From: Microbacterium hydrocarbonoxydans | GTDB lineage: Bacteria > Actinomycetota > Actinomycetes > Actinomycetales > Microbacteriaceae | NCBI RefSeq assembly: GCF_023715885.1 | Contig: NZ_JAMBOY010000002.1 | Span: 682,001-746,000, forward strand | Direction of reading: 5' to 3' | Length of the DNA stretch: 64,000 nucleotides | Part shown: piece after piece, positions 28,579-38,395 of the stretch | How positions within the stretch are numbered: the stretch's first letter is position 1 | How the letters are laid out: every line of letters starts with the position of its first letter | Notes under the pieces: generated by a model | Databases searched by the model: none | What the model was told of the DNA's origin: nothing | The model's input: only the letters and a program-made list of their open reading frames with translations | Program-made: the position numbers and the translations under genes

Positions 28579-29427
28579 ATGGAACTGACCGCATGGCTCG
28601 CCGCACGCGGTGGTATCGCCCACCGATCGGATGCCGCGGAGCACGGCTTCTCGCCTCGCCGCGTGCGGGAGGCGATCCGCGCGGGCGAGATCCGTCGCGT
28701 GCGCGCGCAGTGGGTAGCGCTCGATTCCGCGCCGGCAGATCTCACGGCGGCCGCCGCGGCATCCGGCCGATTGACGTGCATCTCACTCGCCCGGCGCCGT
28801 GGATGGTGGATACCCGAACGAGTGGATGCCGGACTGCACCTTCAGGTCGGCGCAAACGCGCATCGCCATCGCGACGATGCGACGCTGCACTGGGGCGCGC
28901 CGCTCATCGATCGTGGCGCCCGGGAGCTCACGGCATCCATCGAAGACGCACTGGCGCACATCGCGGTCTGCTGCTCCCACGAAGACGCTCGGGTGATCTG
29001 GGAGTCGGCCATCCGTGTGGAGGGCCTCGACGTGGAGGCACTCCGGCTCGTGCGGTGGCGCGAGCAGCACGCGCGCGGTCTCGCCGACGAGGTCGTCGGA
29101 GTGTCGGATTCCGGTCTCGAGACGATCGTCGTCGTGCGACTCAGTGGTTGGGGCGTACCCGTGCGTCAGCAGGTGCGCCTGGCGGGACGACGGGTGGACA
29201 TCGTCGTCGGCTCGCACCTCGTGATCCAGATCGACGGGTACGCGCACCACTCGTCGCCGGCCCAGCGTGGTGCCGACGTCGCCAATGATGCCGACCTGCG
29301 CCTCCGCGGGTACACGGTGCTGCGGTTCACCTACGGCCAGATCGTGCACGACTGGCCGAGAGTGGAGCGCACTCTGCAGGCAGCCATCGCGCGCGGCCTG
29401 CACCTGCCGCCCGGCCGTCGCAGCTGA
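28579..29427 (+). CDS. DUF559 / VSR-like endonuclease-fold protein
   Basis: 282 residues from ATG 28579; ATG 28528 would add 17 residues and neither has a Shine-Dalgarno. An N-terminal AbiEi-like winged-helix region (WLAARGGIAHRSDAAEHGFSPRRVREAI) precedes a middle domain. The C-terminal DUF559 core (VIQIDGYAHHSSPAQRGADV, then LRLRGYTVLRFTYGQI) keeps the acidic residue, His and terminal strand of the VSR/PD-(D/E)XK fold. Such proteins are numerous in actinobacteria and their role is unsettled. The gene is bracketed by two copies of the interspersed repeat. Confidence 0.8.
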   Translation: MELTAWLAARGGIAHRSDAAEHGFSPRRVREAIRAGEIRRVRAQWVALDSAPADLTAAAAASGRLTCISLARRRGWWIPERVDAGLHLQVGANAHRHRDDATLHWGAPLIDRGARELTASIEDALAHIAVCCSHEDARVIWESAIRVEGLDVEALRLVRWREQHARGLADEVVGVSDSGLETIVVVRLSGWGVPVRQQVRLAGRRVDIVVGSHLVIQIDGYAHHSSPAQRGADVANDADLRLRGYTVLRFTYGQIVHDWPRVERTLQAAIARGLHLPPGRRS

Positions 29428-29433
29428 CTGTGC

Positions 29434-29517
29434 GCAACTTTTGCGGCCACGCGCAACTTCTGCGGCCACGACACTCGGTCGTGGCCGCAAAAGGTGGCGA
29501 AGGCCGCAGAAGTTGCG
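29434..29517. repeat. Interspersed repeat, locus B (two direct and two inverted units)
   Basis: Direct units 29434-29450 (GCAACTTTTGCGGCCAC) and 29453-29470. Inverted units begin at 29480 (CGTGGCCGCAAAAGG) and 29502 (GGCCGCAGAAGTTGCG). It starts seven bases after the DUF559 stop and may also serve as its terminator. Confidence 0.88.
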
Positions 29518-29547
29518 TCCGCCCGAGGCGTGCGCACACTCTGCGAG

Positions 29548-31362
29548 CTAGACGAGGGTCTCCTGCCAGGCCGCATGCAGCTGCGCGAACTTGCCCGTGC
29601 CGCCGATGAGCGCATCGGGACTGTCGTCCTCGATGATGCGGCCGTGCTCCATGACCAGCACCCGATCCGCGATCGCGACCGTCGACAGGCGGTGCGCGAT
29701 GATGATGGCGGTGCGGTCCTTGAGCAGCGTCTGCAGAGCATCCTGGATCAAGCGCTCCGACGGGATGTCGAGCGATGCCGTCGCCTCATCCAGGATGAGC
29801 ACCGAGGGGTCCGCCAGGAACGCCCGCGCGAACGAGATCAACTGTCGCTGCCCCGCCGACACCCGTCCGCCACGCTTGTTGACATCGGTGTTGTAGCCGT
29901 CGGGCAGTGACGTGATGAAGTCGTCGGCGCCGACCGCACGAGCCGCCGCCCGGATCTCGTCGAGCGACGCGTCGGGCTTGCCGAGCGCGATGTTGTCGGC
30001 CACGGTCCCGCTGAAGAGGTAGGCCTCCTGCGTGACCATGACGATGGCGCGCCGCAAGTCCTTCGGGTGCAGGTCGCGCAGGTCGACGCCGTCGAGCGTG
30101 ACCGTGCCGAGCGACGGATCGTAGAACCGCGAGATCAGCTTCGCCAGCGTCGACTTACCCGCCCCCGTCGTGCCGACGAGAGCGATGGTCTGGCCTGCCG
30201 GGATGTCGAGGGTGAAGTTCGGGAGAATCGTCTTCTCGCCGTTGTAGCCGAAGGTGACCTCGTCGAACCGCACGTGCCCGCGCGACTCCCACAGGTCGAC
30301 CGGCTTCTCGGGGTCGGGCACCGTCGGCACCTCTTCGAGGACTCCCGACACCTTCTCGAGCGCAGCCGTCGCCGACTGATACGAGTTCAGGAACATCGCG
30401 ATCTCCTGCATGGGCGCGAAGAAGTTACGCACGTACAGCACGGCCGAGAGCAGCACGCCGACCGTGACCGCGTCGTCCGACACCCGGATGCCGCCCCAGA
30501 GGACGACGATCCCGAGCACGAGCGCCGCGACGCCCATGAGTCCCGGCTCGAAGGTGCCGAACAGCAGCAGCGAGCGACGGTTGACGTCGCGGTACTCCCC
30601 GGCGATCTGCTGGAACGACTCGTCGTTGCGGGGCTCCTTGCGGAACGCCTTGACCGCGCGGATGCCCGTCATGGTCTCGACGAACTGCACGATGACCTTG
30701 GCGCTGATGACGCGCGACTCGCGATACACCAGCTGTGACCGCGAGTAGAACCAGCGCATCAGGAAGAACAGCGGGATGCCGCCGATCGCGAGGATCACCC
30801 CGGACTGCCAGTCCCACACGCACAGGGCGATGAACGTGAACAGGCCGAACAGCACTCCGGAGACGAGCTCGTTGAGACCGCCGTCGAGCAGCTCTCGGAT
30901 CGAGTCCAAGTCACTCGTCTGCCGTGAGATGATGCGTCCGGACGTGTACGACTCGTGGAACTCGAGGCTGAGGCGCTGGGTGTGCAGGAAGATCCGCTTG
31001 CGGAGGTCGAGCAGCACTGCCTGAGTCAGCTTCGCCGCGATGATCACGTACCAGGCGATCATCGCCGCGGCGACGGCACCCGCGAGCAGGTAGACGCCGC
31101 CGATCATGAACGTCGGCATCCAGTCGGCGCGCTCGAGCACGGCGGGCAGAGCGCGGTCGAGGCCGATGCTGATGAGGATCGGGCCCGAGACCTGCAGCGC
31201 GGTCGAGATCACGAGCACGATCGCGGCGAGCACGATCTGCGGCTTCAGCGGGCGCACGAGCGAGCCGAGCAGGCGCAGCGACCTGCGGCGGATCGCCCTG
31301 CTCTCCTCGCGTGTGTAGCGGGAGCGGTCCTCGTCCTGGGTTCCGGTGATCGCGGAGCTCAT
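29548..31362 (-). CDS. ABC exporter subunit with canonical ATPase site (BmrD/LmrD-like)
   Basis: 604 residues. A six-helix exporter membrane domain (about 35-330) is fused to a nucleotide-binding domain: Walker [10 protein letters not shown], a degenerate signature VSAGQRQL, and Walker [13 protein letters not shown] with the catalytic glutamate. It overlaps the upstream half-transporter gene by four bases. Together they would form a heterodimeric multidrug- or lipid-type exporter. Substrate unknown. Confidence 0.93.
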   Translation of the reverse strand: MSSAITGTQDEDRSRYTREESRAIRRRSLRLLGSLVRPLKPQIVLAAIVLVISTALQVSGPILISIGLDRALPAVLERADWMPTFMIGGVYLLAGAVAAAMIAWYVIIAAKLTQAVLLDLRKRIFLHTQRLSLEFHESYTSGRIISRQTSDLDSIRELLDGGLNELVSGVLFGLFTFIALCVWDWQSGVILAIGGIPLFFLMRWFYSRSQLVYRESRVISAKVIVQFVETMTGIRAVKAFRKEPRNDESFQQIAGEYRDVNRRSLLLFGTFEPGLMGVAALVLGIVVLWGGIRVSDDAVTVGVLLSAVLYVRNFFAPMQEIAMFLNSYQSATAALEKVSGVLEEVPTVPDPEKPVDLWESRGHVRFDEVTFGYNGEKTILPNFTLDIPAGQTIALVGTTGAGKSTLAKLISRFYDPSLGTVTLDGVDLRDLHPKDLRRAIVMVTQEAYLFSGTVADNIALGKPDASLDEIRAAARAVGADDFITSLPDGYNTDVNKRGGRVSAGQRQLISFARAFLADPSVLILDEATASLDIPSERLIQDALQTLLKDRTAIIIAHRLSTVAIADRVLVMEHGRIIEDDSPDALIGGTGKFAQLHAAWQETLV

Positions 31363-33293
31363 CGCTGCACCTCCTTCTCGGTGAACAGTTCTTCATCGTC
31401 GGGGGTCTCGTCGCGGATGCCCTCGCGCACGGCATCCTCGATCTCGTCCTGCTCGTCGCGGATGATCGGGATCGCGCCGGTGCGCGCCGCCTCCTCGGCC
31501 TCTAGGCTCGAGATGACGTGCCGGTAGTGGCTGCTCGACTTCAGCAGCTCGGAATGCGTCCCGACCGCCGTGACGCGACCCGCCTCGAGCAGAGCGACCC
31601 GATCGGCGAGCGCCACGGTCGAGGGGCGGTGGGCGACGATCAGAGCCGTCGTGTCGGCGAGCACATGGCGCAGCGCCTCTTCGACGAGCGCCTCGGTGTC
31701 GACGTCGAGCGCCGACAGCGGGTCGTCGAGCACGAGCACCTTCGGCTTCGCGGCGACGGCGCGGGCGAGGGCGAGGCGCTGACGCTGCCCGCCCGACAGG
31801 CTCAGACCCTCCTCGCCGATGATCGTCTCGACGCCCTCGGGCAGCGTGTCGACGAACGATGCCTGCGCGACATCGAGCGCCTCGCGCAGCACACGCTCCG
31901 CCTCCGCGCTGTGCACGTCGAGGTCGGCCCGACCGAGCAGCACGTTCTCCCGCACGGATGCCGAGAACAGCGTCGCGTCCTCGAAGGCCATCGCGATGTG
32001 CTGACGCAGCTCCGCGAGAGACAGGTCGCGCACGTCGACGCCGTCGAGGGTCACACGGCCGCCGGTGACGTCGTAGAGACGAGTCGGGAGTGTCGTGAGC
32101 GTCGTCTTGCCGCTGCCGGTCAGCCCGACGAGCGCCATGGTCTCGCCCGGACGCAGCACGAGGTCGATGCCGTCGAGCAGGTCGCGCTCGTGCGCCCCTG
32201 CGTCCTGGTAGCGGAAGTGCGCACCCTCGAACGCGAGCTCGCCGCGCGGGTTCTCGATGTGCACCGGGTTCTCCGGGTCGGTGATCGTGTTGGTCTCCGC
32301 GAAGATGTCGAACACGCGGTCGGTGGCCGTCCGCGCGTCGAGCATGAACGAGAACAGGAAGCCGATCGACTCGATGGGCCAGCGCAGCACGGTCGCCATG
32401 GCGAAGAACGCGAACAGCTCAGGCAGCTCGATGGCTCCCTGCGAGATCAGCCAGATGCCCGACATGAGGCTCAGACCGAACGCGATCTGCGGCATGAGGT
32501 CGAGCCAGAACCAGATCGACGAGATCGCTCCGGCCTTGCTCATCTCGGTCTCGCGCAGCGTCTCGGCCTGTCGGCTGAACCGACGGAGGGCGTGCTTGCC
32601 GCGCCCGAACGCCTTCAGCACCCGGATGCCGTGCACGCTCTCCTCGACGCTGGTGGCGAGGTCGCCGGCCTGGTCCTGGCTGCGCCGGGTGAGTGCCCCG
32701 TAGCGCTTCTCGAAGAGGTAGCCGCGGATCCAGAGCGGGATCGCCGTGACGATGAAGATCGTGCCGAGCAGCCAGTGCCAACGGAAGAGCAGCACGGCGC
32801 CGATGATGATGGTGAGGACGTTGACGACGAGCAGCACCAGACCGAACGCGAGCCAACGGCGGATCAGGCCGATGTCCTGCATCATGCGGCTCAGGAGCTG
32901 ACCCGACTGCCAGCGGTCGTGGAACGCGACGGGCAGCGTCTGCAGCCGCGAGTAGAGCTCGGTGCGCATCTCGTACTCGACCTGAGTCGCCGGGTTGAGC
33001 ACGAACTGTCGGCGCAGCCACACCATGAGCGCTTCGCCGAGGGCGAGCCCGAACACGGCGAGCGCTCCCCAGACGATGGCGTCGATGGCTCCGGTCTGTA
33101 CGGGCCCGCGGATGATCTGCTCGAGCACGATCGGGATCATCAGGGCGATGACGGCGGCGGCGAGCGCGCTGAGGGCACCACCCGCGAGGCGCCAGATGAC
33201 GGGCTTCACGAACGGCTTGAGGCGCCACAGAGCGGCGGGAGTGGAAAGGGACGACGAGGGGGAGCTGTTCGACGATGAAGGCGAGGAAGACAT
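31359..33293 (-). CDS. ABC exporter subunit with degenerate catalytic site (BmrC/LmrC-like)
   Basis: 644 residues: Ser-rich N-terminus, six-helix membrane domain, then a nucleotide-binding domain with Walker [10 protein letters not shown] and signature LSGGQRQR. Walker B reads [12 protein letters not shown], so the catalytic glutamate is replaced by aspartate. The partner has the glutamate but a non-canonical signature, which is the pattern of asymmetric heterodimeric exporters such as BmrCD, LmrCD and TM287/288. An acidic tail of about 40 residues follows. A structured leader with a short ORF precedes it. Confidence 0.93.
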   Translation of the reverse strand: MSSSPSSSNSSPSSSLSTPAALWRLKPFVKPVIWRLAGGALSALAAAVIALMIPIVLEQIIRGPVQTGAIDAIVWGALAVFGLALGEALMVWLRRQFVLNPATQVEYEMRTELYSRLQTLPVAFHDRWQSGQLLSRMMQDIGLIRRWLAFGLVLLVVNVLTIIIGAVLLFRWHWLLGTIFIVTAIPLWIRGYLFEKRYGALTRRSQDQAGDLATSVEESVHGIRVLKAFGRGKHALRRFSRQAETLRETEMSKAGAISSIWFWLDLMPQIAFGLSLMSGIWLISQGAIELPELFAFFAMATVLRWPIESIGFLFSFMLDARTATDRVFDIFAETNTITDPENPVHIENPRGELAFEGAHFRYQDAGAHERDLLDGIDLVLRPGETMALVGLTGSGKTTLTTLPTRLYDVTGGRVTLDGVDVRDLSLAELRQHIAMAFEDATLFSASVRENVLLGRADLDVHSAEAERVLREALDVAQASFVDTLPEGVETIIGEEGLSLSGGQRQRLALARAVAAKPKVLVLDDPLSALDVDTEALVEEALRHVLADTTALIVAHRPSTVALADRVALLEAGRVTAVGTHSELLKSSSHYRHVISSLEAEEAARTGAIPIIRDEQDEIEDAVREGIRDETPDDEELFTEKEVQR

Positions 33294-33359
33294 GTCTCTC
33301 AGACGAGTTTCGTATGGAAAGCGGTTACTGAACGGGGACGCGCGGGCGCGAAGAAGACT

Positions 33360-33420
33360 CTCGGAGCCCGGTGCCGGAACGGTGACGTCGCGAGCGGTGA
33401 AGTCGCGACGCGACTCCGAG
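33360..33420 (-). promoter_or_regulatory. Nested hairpins in the exporter leader, possible attenuator
   Basis: Outer pairing CTCGGAG/CTCCGAG (33414-33420 with 33360-33366) encloses an inner stem GTCGCGA/TCGCGAC (33403-33409 with 33387-33393). It lies between the 21-codon leader ORF and the exporter start codon. Confidence 0.45.
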
Positions 33421-33427
33421 GTGGGCT

Positions 33428-33493
33428 CTAGCGGAGCGGACGCGCCGGGGTCGAGCCGTGAGCGGCGATCGGCGCGATGACGATCGATGTCAT
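33428..33493 (-). CDS. Candidate 21-residue leader peptide upstream of the ABC exporter pair
   Basis: A short ORF starting [13 protein letters not shown] and ending RPLR, preceded by the strong ribosome-binding site GAGGAGG with six bases to the ATG. It ends 134 bases before the exporter start, with nested hairpins between. The B. subtilis exporter BmrCD is controlled by translation of the leader peptide BmrB; the layout here is similar, but the peptide shows no recognisable similarity. It could instead be an independent small protein or chance. Confidence 0.45.
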   Translation of the reverse strand: MTSIVIAPIAAHGSTPARPLR

Positions 33494-33629
33494 GATGTCC
33501 TCCTCAGGGGCTCGGCGATGTCGTCCGGTCGGCGCGACAGCCCATCAGCCTATTCCTGAGAACCAGCTGAGCGCAAGAGAGATTCCCGATCTGCAGAAAG
33601 TGAGGCTCCCTCCCCGATCGGGGGCGGAA

Positions 33630-34127
33630 TCAGATCGTCGCGGCCTCGCGTGCGAGAAGACGCTCCTTCACCGGCAGCCCCCAGGCGAAGCCGCCGAGCG
33701 AGCCGTCCGCGCGCAGCACGCGGTGGCAGGGCACGAACAGCGCCGGGGCGTTCCGCGCGCAGATCGATGCCGCAGCGCGCACCGCTTTCGGGTTGCCGAG
33801 ACGGGCGGCGAACGACGTATACGTCAACGGCTTCCCTGCGGCGATCCCGCGCAGGGCCGCCCATCCGAGCTGCTGCAGCGCCGTTCCGCGCTGAGCGACC
33901 TCGACCGTATCGATGGCCGCCACATCGCCGGCGTAGTAGGCGCGGACGGCTGCCGCGGCATCCGTCACTGCTTCCCGCACCTCGGCGGGACGATGCGCGA
34001 CAGCGAGGCGGACGAGGATCGCATCGTGATCTGCGGTCCACCCCGAGGCCAGAACGCGCTGGTGCTCGTCGGCGAGGATCGTGAACGGCCCGTCGAGGGT
34101 GTCGATGGTCTGGATGAGGGCGCTCAT
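33630..34127 (-). CDS. ogt: Methylated-DNA--protein-cysteine methyltransferase
   Basis: 165 residues. Transfers the methyl group from O6-methylguanine to its own cysteine. It contains [26 protein letters not shown] with the acceptor Cys in PCHR and the preceding helix-turn-helix region ([19 protein letters not shown]). The start ATG shares ATGA with the stop of the Ada-AlkA gene, so the two form an alkylation-repair operon. Confidence 0.95.
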   Translation of the reverse strand: MSALIQTIDTLDGPFTILADEHQRVLASGWTADHDAILVRLAVAHRPAEVREAVTDAAAAVRAYYAGDVAAIDTVEVAQRGTALQQLGWAALRGIAAGKPLTYTSFAARLGNPKAVRAAASICARNAPALFVPCHRVLRADGSLGGFAWGLPVKERLLAREAATI

Positions 34128-35722
34128 GAGGACTCCTTTAGAGGGGACGGGACGCTCGCACGGGGCGGGGTGTTCGTGAGAGACGGCACAGACGTGACAG
34201 ACGAGAAGGTCGACAGAGAAGCCGCAGTCGGGACCGCGTCGGCGGCGCGGCTTCCGCGCGCCCGCCTCACGCGAGCCGGACGCACGGGGGCTGCGCGCCA
34301 CAGGTGCGCGCTGAGGTAGCTCCGCCACGGCGCCACTCGCTCCGCCCACGCCACCAGCGGCTTCGGGTCGGCGGGCAGTCCCGCGGCCGCGGCGCCGGCG
34401 CGCAGCGCGACGTCGCCGGGAAGCACCACGTCAGGGTCGCCGAGCACCCGCATCCGCACGTAGTCGGCGGTCCACGGCCCGATGCCCGGCATCGCGAGCA
34501 GTGCCGCACGCTGCTCGGCGGCGTCGTCGCCGACCGTGAGCGTCAGCGACCCGTCGGCGAGATCCCGCGCCGCACCGACGATCGACCTGATGCGTGCGGC
34601 GGGCCCGCGGAGCACCTCGGCACCACGCTCGGCGATCTCCGACATGGTCGGGAACAGGATGCCGCCCTCGATCCGCTCGCCCAGCGCCTCGGTGAGCGCG
34701 GTCAGCGCGGTGCGGGCTGCGACCACCGTGATCTGCTGCCCCACCATCGCCCTGATCAGCATCTCGTGCGGGTCGGCCGAACCCGGTACCCGGATCCCCG
34801 GCGTGCGTGCCACGAGGGGCGCGAGTTCCTGGTGCGCGCTCAACGCCTCGTCGATCGCCAGCGGATCGGCATCCAGATCGAAGATGCGTCGTGCGGTCGC
34901 GACGAGCGGCGCGAGGTCGCCGAGTTGGGCGACGCGCGCGCGGAGGTGCAGGCGCTCATCGGCATCCCGTCGCACCTCGAACCAGGCGGGTCCGCCGCCC
35001 ATTCGCAGGTGCCGGGAGAAAGAGGCCTCTCCCGCCTCCTCCACGCCGGCAACCGCGCGAGCGGCCATCCACGCGAAGATCCCCGACGAATCGAGCGGTC
35101 CGCGATACGGCAGCACCAGGTCGATGGACCCTGGCACGCCGGTGATGCTCCCGCGTCGCCGGGCGCGGAGCTCGCCCGGCGTGAGGCCGAAAACCTCGCG
35201 GATCGTGTCGTTGCACTGCCGGATGCTCGCGAAACCCGCGGAGAACGCGACCTCCGACACCGCCATGCTCGTGCCGACGAGCAGCATCCGCGCGGTGTGA
35301 GCGCGATGTGCGCGCGCCAGCGCGAGCGGTCCGGCGCCGAGCTCGGCCGTGAGCAGGCGCGTGAGGTGTCTGGTCGAGTATCCGAGGCGCGCGGCGAGAC
35401 CCGAGACGCCCTCGCGCTCGACCACCCCCGTGGAGATCAGTCGCATGGCCCGCGCGGCGACGTCGCTGCGGACGTCCCACGCAGGCGACCCCGGCGCCGC
35501 TTCGGGCAGACACCGTTTGCAGGCGCGATAGCCCGCCTCGTGCGCGGCCGCGCTCGTCGGGTAGAACGTGACGTTCTCGGGCTTGGGCGTGCGCGCGGGG
35601 CAACTGGGGCGACAGTAGATGCCGGTCGTGCGCACCGCCGTGACGAACTGCCCGTCGAAGCGGGTGTCGCGCGCACTGATCGCGCGGTATCGCTCGTCGA
35701 AGTCCACCACGGGGAAGGTCAT
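34124..35722 (-). CDS. Ada-type regulator fused to AlkA-type 3-methyladenine DNA glycosylase
   Basis: 532 residues. Residues about 1-80 are the Ada zinc methyl-phosphotriester domain, with ligands Cys37, Cys41, Cys68 and Cys71. About 85-185 is an AraC-type double HTH ([10 protein letters not shown], then [20 protein letters not shown]). About 195-490 is AlkA: N-terminal domain, then HhH-GPD with [15 protein letters not shown] and the catalytic Asp in [10 protein letters not shown] low-complexity tail follows. Sensing and transcription control are fused to base excision, while the O6-methylguanine methyltransferase domain of E. coli Ada is the separate downstream gene. Confidence 0.95.
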   Translation of the reverse strand: MTFPVVDFDERYRAISARDTRFDGQFVTAVRTTGIYCRPSCPARTPKPENVTFYPTSAAAHEAGYRACKRCLPEAAPGSPAWDVRSDVAARAMRLISTGVVEREGVSGLAARLGYSTRHLTRLLTAELGAGPLALARAHRAHTARMLLVGTSMAVSEVAFSAGFASIRQCNDTIREVFGLTPGELRARRRGSITGVPGSIDLVLPYRGPLDSSGIFAWMAARAVAGVEEAGEASFSRHLRMGGGPAWFEVRRDADERLHLRARVAQLGDLAPLVATARRIFDLDADPLAIDEALSAHQELAPLVARTPGIRVPGSADPHEMLIRAMVGQQITVVAARTALTALTEALGERIEGGILFPTMSEIAERGAEVLRGPAARIRSIVGAARDLADGSLTLTVGDDAAEQRAALLAMPGIGPWTADYVRMRVLGDPDVVLPGDVALRAGAAAAGLPADPKPLVAWAERVAPWRSYLSAHLWRAAPVRPARVRRARGSRAADAVPTAASLSTFSSVTSVPSLTNTPPRASVPSPLKESS

Positions 35723-35809
35723 GACTCCACTCTGTCACGCGCCTCCGACATCGGCTGGCGGAAATCGGACACGGCTGTGAGGGATCACGGATGACCTGCG
35801 AACGAACGA

Positions 35810-35841
35810 GAGGACCCTGCGGCCAGAGCCGCGGGGTCCTC
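35810..35841 (-). terminator. Terminator-like hairpin after the small Trp-rich ORF
   Basis: Fourteen-base stem (35810-35823 with 35828-35841, one G-T pair), loop CAGA. It starts 27 bases past the stop of the 28-codon ORF, and TCGTTCGTTC follows on the minus strand. The Ada-AlkA gene starts about 90 bases further on. Confidence 0.6.
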
Positions 35842-35868
35842 CCGATCTCAGTCGGTACAGACGATCCG

Positions 35869-35955
35869 TCAGTTGCCGGGACCGTAAAGATCCCAGAGGA
35901 TCTGCGCGTCGCAGGTCTGCCACCACGGGTCGTCGAAGGGCGGGAACTCGAACAT
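35869..35955 (-). CDS. Candidate small Trp-rich protein or leader peptide (28 residues)
   Basis: Begins MFEFPPFDDPWWQT and ends LYGPGN. Three Trp, several Phe and five acidic residues, no Lys or Arg. AAGGAG lies five bases before the ATG, the third codon position is almost always G or C, and a 14-base hairpin follows the stop. These three signs together argue for a real gene. It lies between purH and the Ada-AlkA gene, on their strand. No family recognised. Confidence 0.5.
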   Translation of the reverse strand: MFEFPPFDDPWWQTCDAQILWDLYGPGN

Positions 35956-36000
35956 GAGGACTCCTTGCGTCGGATCGCCGCCGGTGAGGGGGCGGTCAGC

Positions 36001-36017
36001 CGCCGCACTCTGCGGCG
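36001..36017 (-). terminator. Weak hairpin downstream of purH
   Basis: CGCCGCA/TGCGGCG with a three-base loop, 98 bases beyond the purH stop. No T-run. May end the purN-purH transcript. Confidence 0.35.
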
Positions 36018-36114
36018 ATCACCTGCACCACGGTAGGTCTGTGCTGCCGACCGCTCAAGCATCCAGCCCGGAAGCATCTCGGTACATCGGAATGCTCTGC
36101 GTTCCCCGCCCGAC

Positions 36115-37722
36115 TCAGTGGAAGAAGTGGCGCTCCCCGGTGAAGAACATCGTCACGCCGGCCTTGCGCGCCGCGTCGACGACCTCCTCGTCGCGGACCG
36201 ATCCGCCCGGCTGCACGATCGCCGTGATGCCGGCGTCGATGAGCACCTGCGGTCCGTCGGCGAAGGGGAAGAAGGCGTCGGATGCCGCGACCGAGCCGGC
36301 AGCGCGGTCGCCCGCGCGCTCGACGGCGAGGCGACAGGAGTCCACCCGGTTGACCTGGCCCATGCCGACACCGACGGTCGCGTTGTCCTTCGCGAGCACG
36401 ATGGCGTTCGACTTCACCGCACGGCAGGCCTTCCACGCGAAGATGAGGTTCTCCATCTCCTCGTCGCTCGGCCGCTCACCCGACACGAGCTCCCAGTTCT
36501 TGGCGACCGAGACGATGTCGTCGGGGAAGCGGTCGGCGTCCTGCAGCAGCAATCCGCCCGAGACGAGGCGCACGTCCATCCGCTCCTGCTGCCAGTCCTC
36601 CGGCAGCTGCAGCAGACGCAGGTTCTTCTTGGCCTTGAACACCTCGAGCGCTGCGGGCTCGAACGACGGCGCGACGATCACCTCTGTGAAGATGTCCTTG
36701 AGGTTCTCGGCCATCTTCAGGGTGACGGTGCCGTTCGCAGCGATCACACCGCCGTATGCCGAGACCGGGTCGCACTCGTGGGCGCGCAGGTGGGCGCTGG
36801 CGATCGGGTCGAGGGCGTTCGGAGCGGTCGTCGCGATGCCGCACGGGTTGGCGTGCTTGATGATCGCCACCGCCGGCTTGACCATGTCGTACGCGGCGCG
36901 CAGCGCGGCATCCGCGTCGACGTAATTGTTGTACGACATCTCCTTGCCCTGCAGCTGCGTGGCCTGGGCGATGCCGTGGCCGCCCGATCGCGTGTAGATC
37001 GCGCCGCGCTGGTGCGAGTTCTCGCCGTAGCGGAGCGTCGCGAGACGCTCGGCCTGGATCGTGAGGTGCGCGGGCAGGTCGTCGCCGTCGTTCAGCGTGC
37101 CCTCCGCGAACCACGACGCGACGGCGGTGTCGTAGGCCGCCGTGTGGGCGAAGGCGCGCGCCGCGAGCTCGCGCCGCTGGGTGAGTCCGGTGCCACCCTC
37201 CTCGATCGCGCGGATGATGCCGGGGTACGACTGCGGCGAGACCACGATCGCGACATTGGCGTGATTCTTCGCCGCAGCGCGGACCATCGCCGGACCGCCG
37301 ATGTCGATCTGCTCGACGACGTCGTCGCCCTCAGCACCCGAGGCGACGGTCTCGACGAACGGATACAGGTTGACGACGACGAGTTCGAACGGCTCGATGC
37401 CGAGCTCGGCGAGCTGACGCTCGTGGTCTTCGAGGCGCAGGTCGGCGAGCACGGCGCCGTGCACCTTCGGGTGCAGGGTCTTCACGCGACCGTCGAGCAT
37501 CTCGGCGACACCCGTCACCGCCGCGACATCGGTCACGTCGTAGCCGGCATCGCGGATAGCCGCGGCCGTCGAGCCGGTCGACACGATCTCGACGTCTGCA
37601 TCGGCGAGCGCCTTCGCGAGCACCAGCAGGTCGGTCTTGTCGCTCACCGAGACGAGTGCACGGCGGATCCGAACGGTGTCGCGATCGCGGTACAGCGAGT
37701 GGTCGTGGCGGGGGCCGGCCAT
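36115..37722 (-). CDS. purH: Bifunctional AICAR formyltransferase / IMP cyclohydrolase
   Basis: 535 residues, normal length. Performs the last two steps of IMP synthesis using 10-formyl-THF. The N-terminal cyclohydrolase has [12 protein letters not shown] and [12 protein letters not shown]. The C-terminal transformylase has [10 protein letters not shown] and the family's usual ending ERHFFH. It follows purN by 48 bases. ZTP, the ligand of the riboswitch before glyA, accumulates when this step is starved of formyl donor. Confidence 0.97.
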   Translation of the reverse strand: MAGPRHDHSLYRDRDTVRIRRALVSVSDKTDLLVLAKALADADVEIVSTGSTAAAIRDAGYDVTDVAAVTGVAEMLDGRVKTLHPKVHGAVLADLRLEDHERQLAELGIEPFELVVVNLYPFVETVASGAEGDDVVEQIDIGGPAMVRAAAKNHANVAIVVSPQSYPGIIRAIEEGGTGLTQRRELAARAFAHTAAYDTAVASWFAEGTLNDGDDLPAHLTIQAERLATLRYGENSHQRGAIYTRSGGHGIAQATQLQGKEMSYNNYVDADAALRAAYDMVKPAVAIIKHANPCGIATTAPNALDPIASAHLRAHECDPVSAYGGVIAANGTVTLKMAENLKDIFTEVIVAPSFEPAALEVFKAKKNLRLLQLPEDWQQERMDVRLVSGGLLLQDADRFPDDIVSVAKNWELVSGERPSDEEMENLIFAWKACRAVKSNAIVLAKDNATVGVGMGQVNRVDSCRLAVERAGDRAAGSVAASDAFFPFADGPQVLIDAGITAIVQPGGSVRDEEVVDAARKAGVTMFFTGERHFFH

Positions 37723-37770
37723 GAGGTGCTCCTTCTGCGAGATGTCGTGATGCTGCGAGGGTCGTGGGGT

Positions 37771-38352
37771 TCAGGACGTGAGCGACAGGTCACCCGTCGC
37801 GATGCGGCGCACCACGTCGATGAGCAGCCGCCGCTCGACGGGCTTGATGCGCTCGTGCAGGCTGTGCTCGGTGTCGCCGGCGACCACGGGCACGCGCTCC
37901 TGGGCGAGGATGGGGCCGGTGTCGACACCGTCGTCGACGACGATGACGCTCGCGCCGGTCTCGGAGACACCTGCGGCCAGAGCATCGCGCACGCCATGGG
38001 CTCCGGGGAACTCGGGCAGGTAGGCGGGGTGCGTGTTGATGAGGCGCGGCGAGTACGCGGCCACCAGGTCGTGGGGCAGCAGTCGCATGAGACCGCTCAG
38101 CACGACGAGATCGGGACTCCAGACGTCGAGCTGATTCCCCAGCTCCTCCCCCCAGGCCTCCCGGCTCTCGTGCTCGTGCCATGGCACGGTGAAGCTGGGG
38201 ATTCCGAACTCCTCGGCGTGCGCGAGACCGTCGGCCTGCCGATCGGCTCCGACGACGACGACGCGTGCGGGGAAATCGGGGTCACGAGCGGCCTCGAGAA
38301 GGGCACGAAGATTCGAGCCGGTGCCCGAGATGAGAACGGCGACCGTGAGCAC
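37771..38352 (-). CDS. purN: Phosphoribosylglycinamide formyltransferase
   Basis: 193 residues. Transfers formyl from 10-formyl-THF to [18 protein letters not shown] (phosphate binding), [15 protein letters not shown] with the catalytic Asn/His, and [11 protein letters not shown] with the catalytic Asp are intact. The GTG start at 38352 has TAGACT exactly six bases upstream and no Shine-Dalgarno, so it is probably leaderless with its own promoter. The purN-purH order after a PerM-like gene is widespread in actinobacteria. Confidence 0.96.
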   Translation of the reverse strand: MLTVAVLISGTGSNLRALLEAARDPDFPARVVVVGADRQADGLAHAEEFGIPSFTVPWHEHESREAWGEELGNQLDVWSPDLVVLSGLMRLLPHDLVAAYSPRLINTHPAYLPEFPGAHGVRDALAAGVSETGASVIVVDDGVDTGPILAQERVPVVAGDTEHSLHERIKPVERRLLIDVVRRIATGDLSLTS

Positions 38353-38358
38353 GCGCCC

Positions 38359-38364
38359 AGTCTA
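38359..38364 (-). promoter_or_regulatory. -10 box of a leaderless promoter (purN)
   Basis: Minus strand TAGACT, six bases before GTG 38352. It lies between the PerM-like gene and purN. Confidence 0.55.
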
Positions 38365-38395
38365 CCCGCGGCCCCGCACCTCCCCCGACCGCGAG

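Noticed and set aside
28396..29517. Repeat loci A and B as a CRISPR array
   Set aside because: Units are about 15 bases, alternate in orientation and are separated by irregular short gaps; no cas genes are present.
27355..33293. A mobile element or genomic island spanning the repeat-flanked region
   Set aside because: No transposase, integrase, tRNA target or long terminal repeats are visible, and the flanking ABC exporter genes look like ordinary chromosomal genes.
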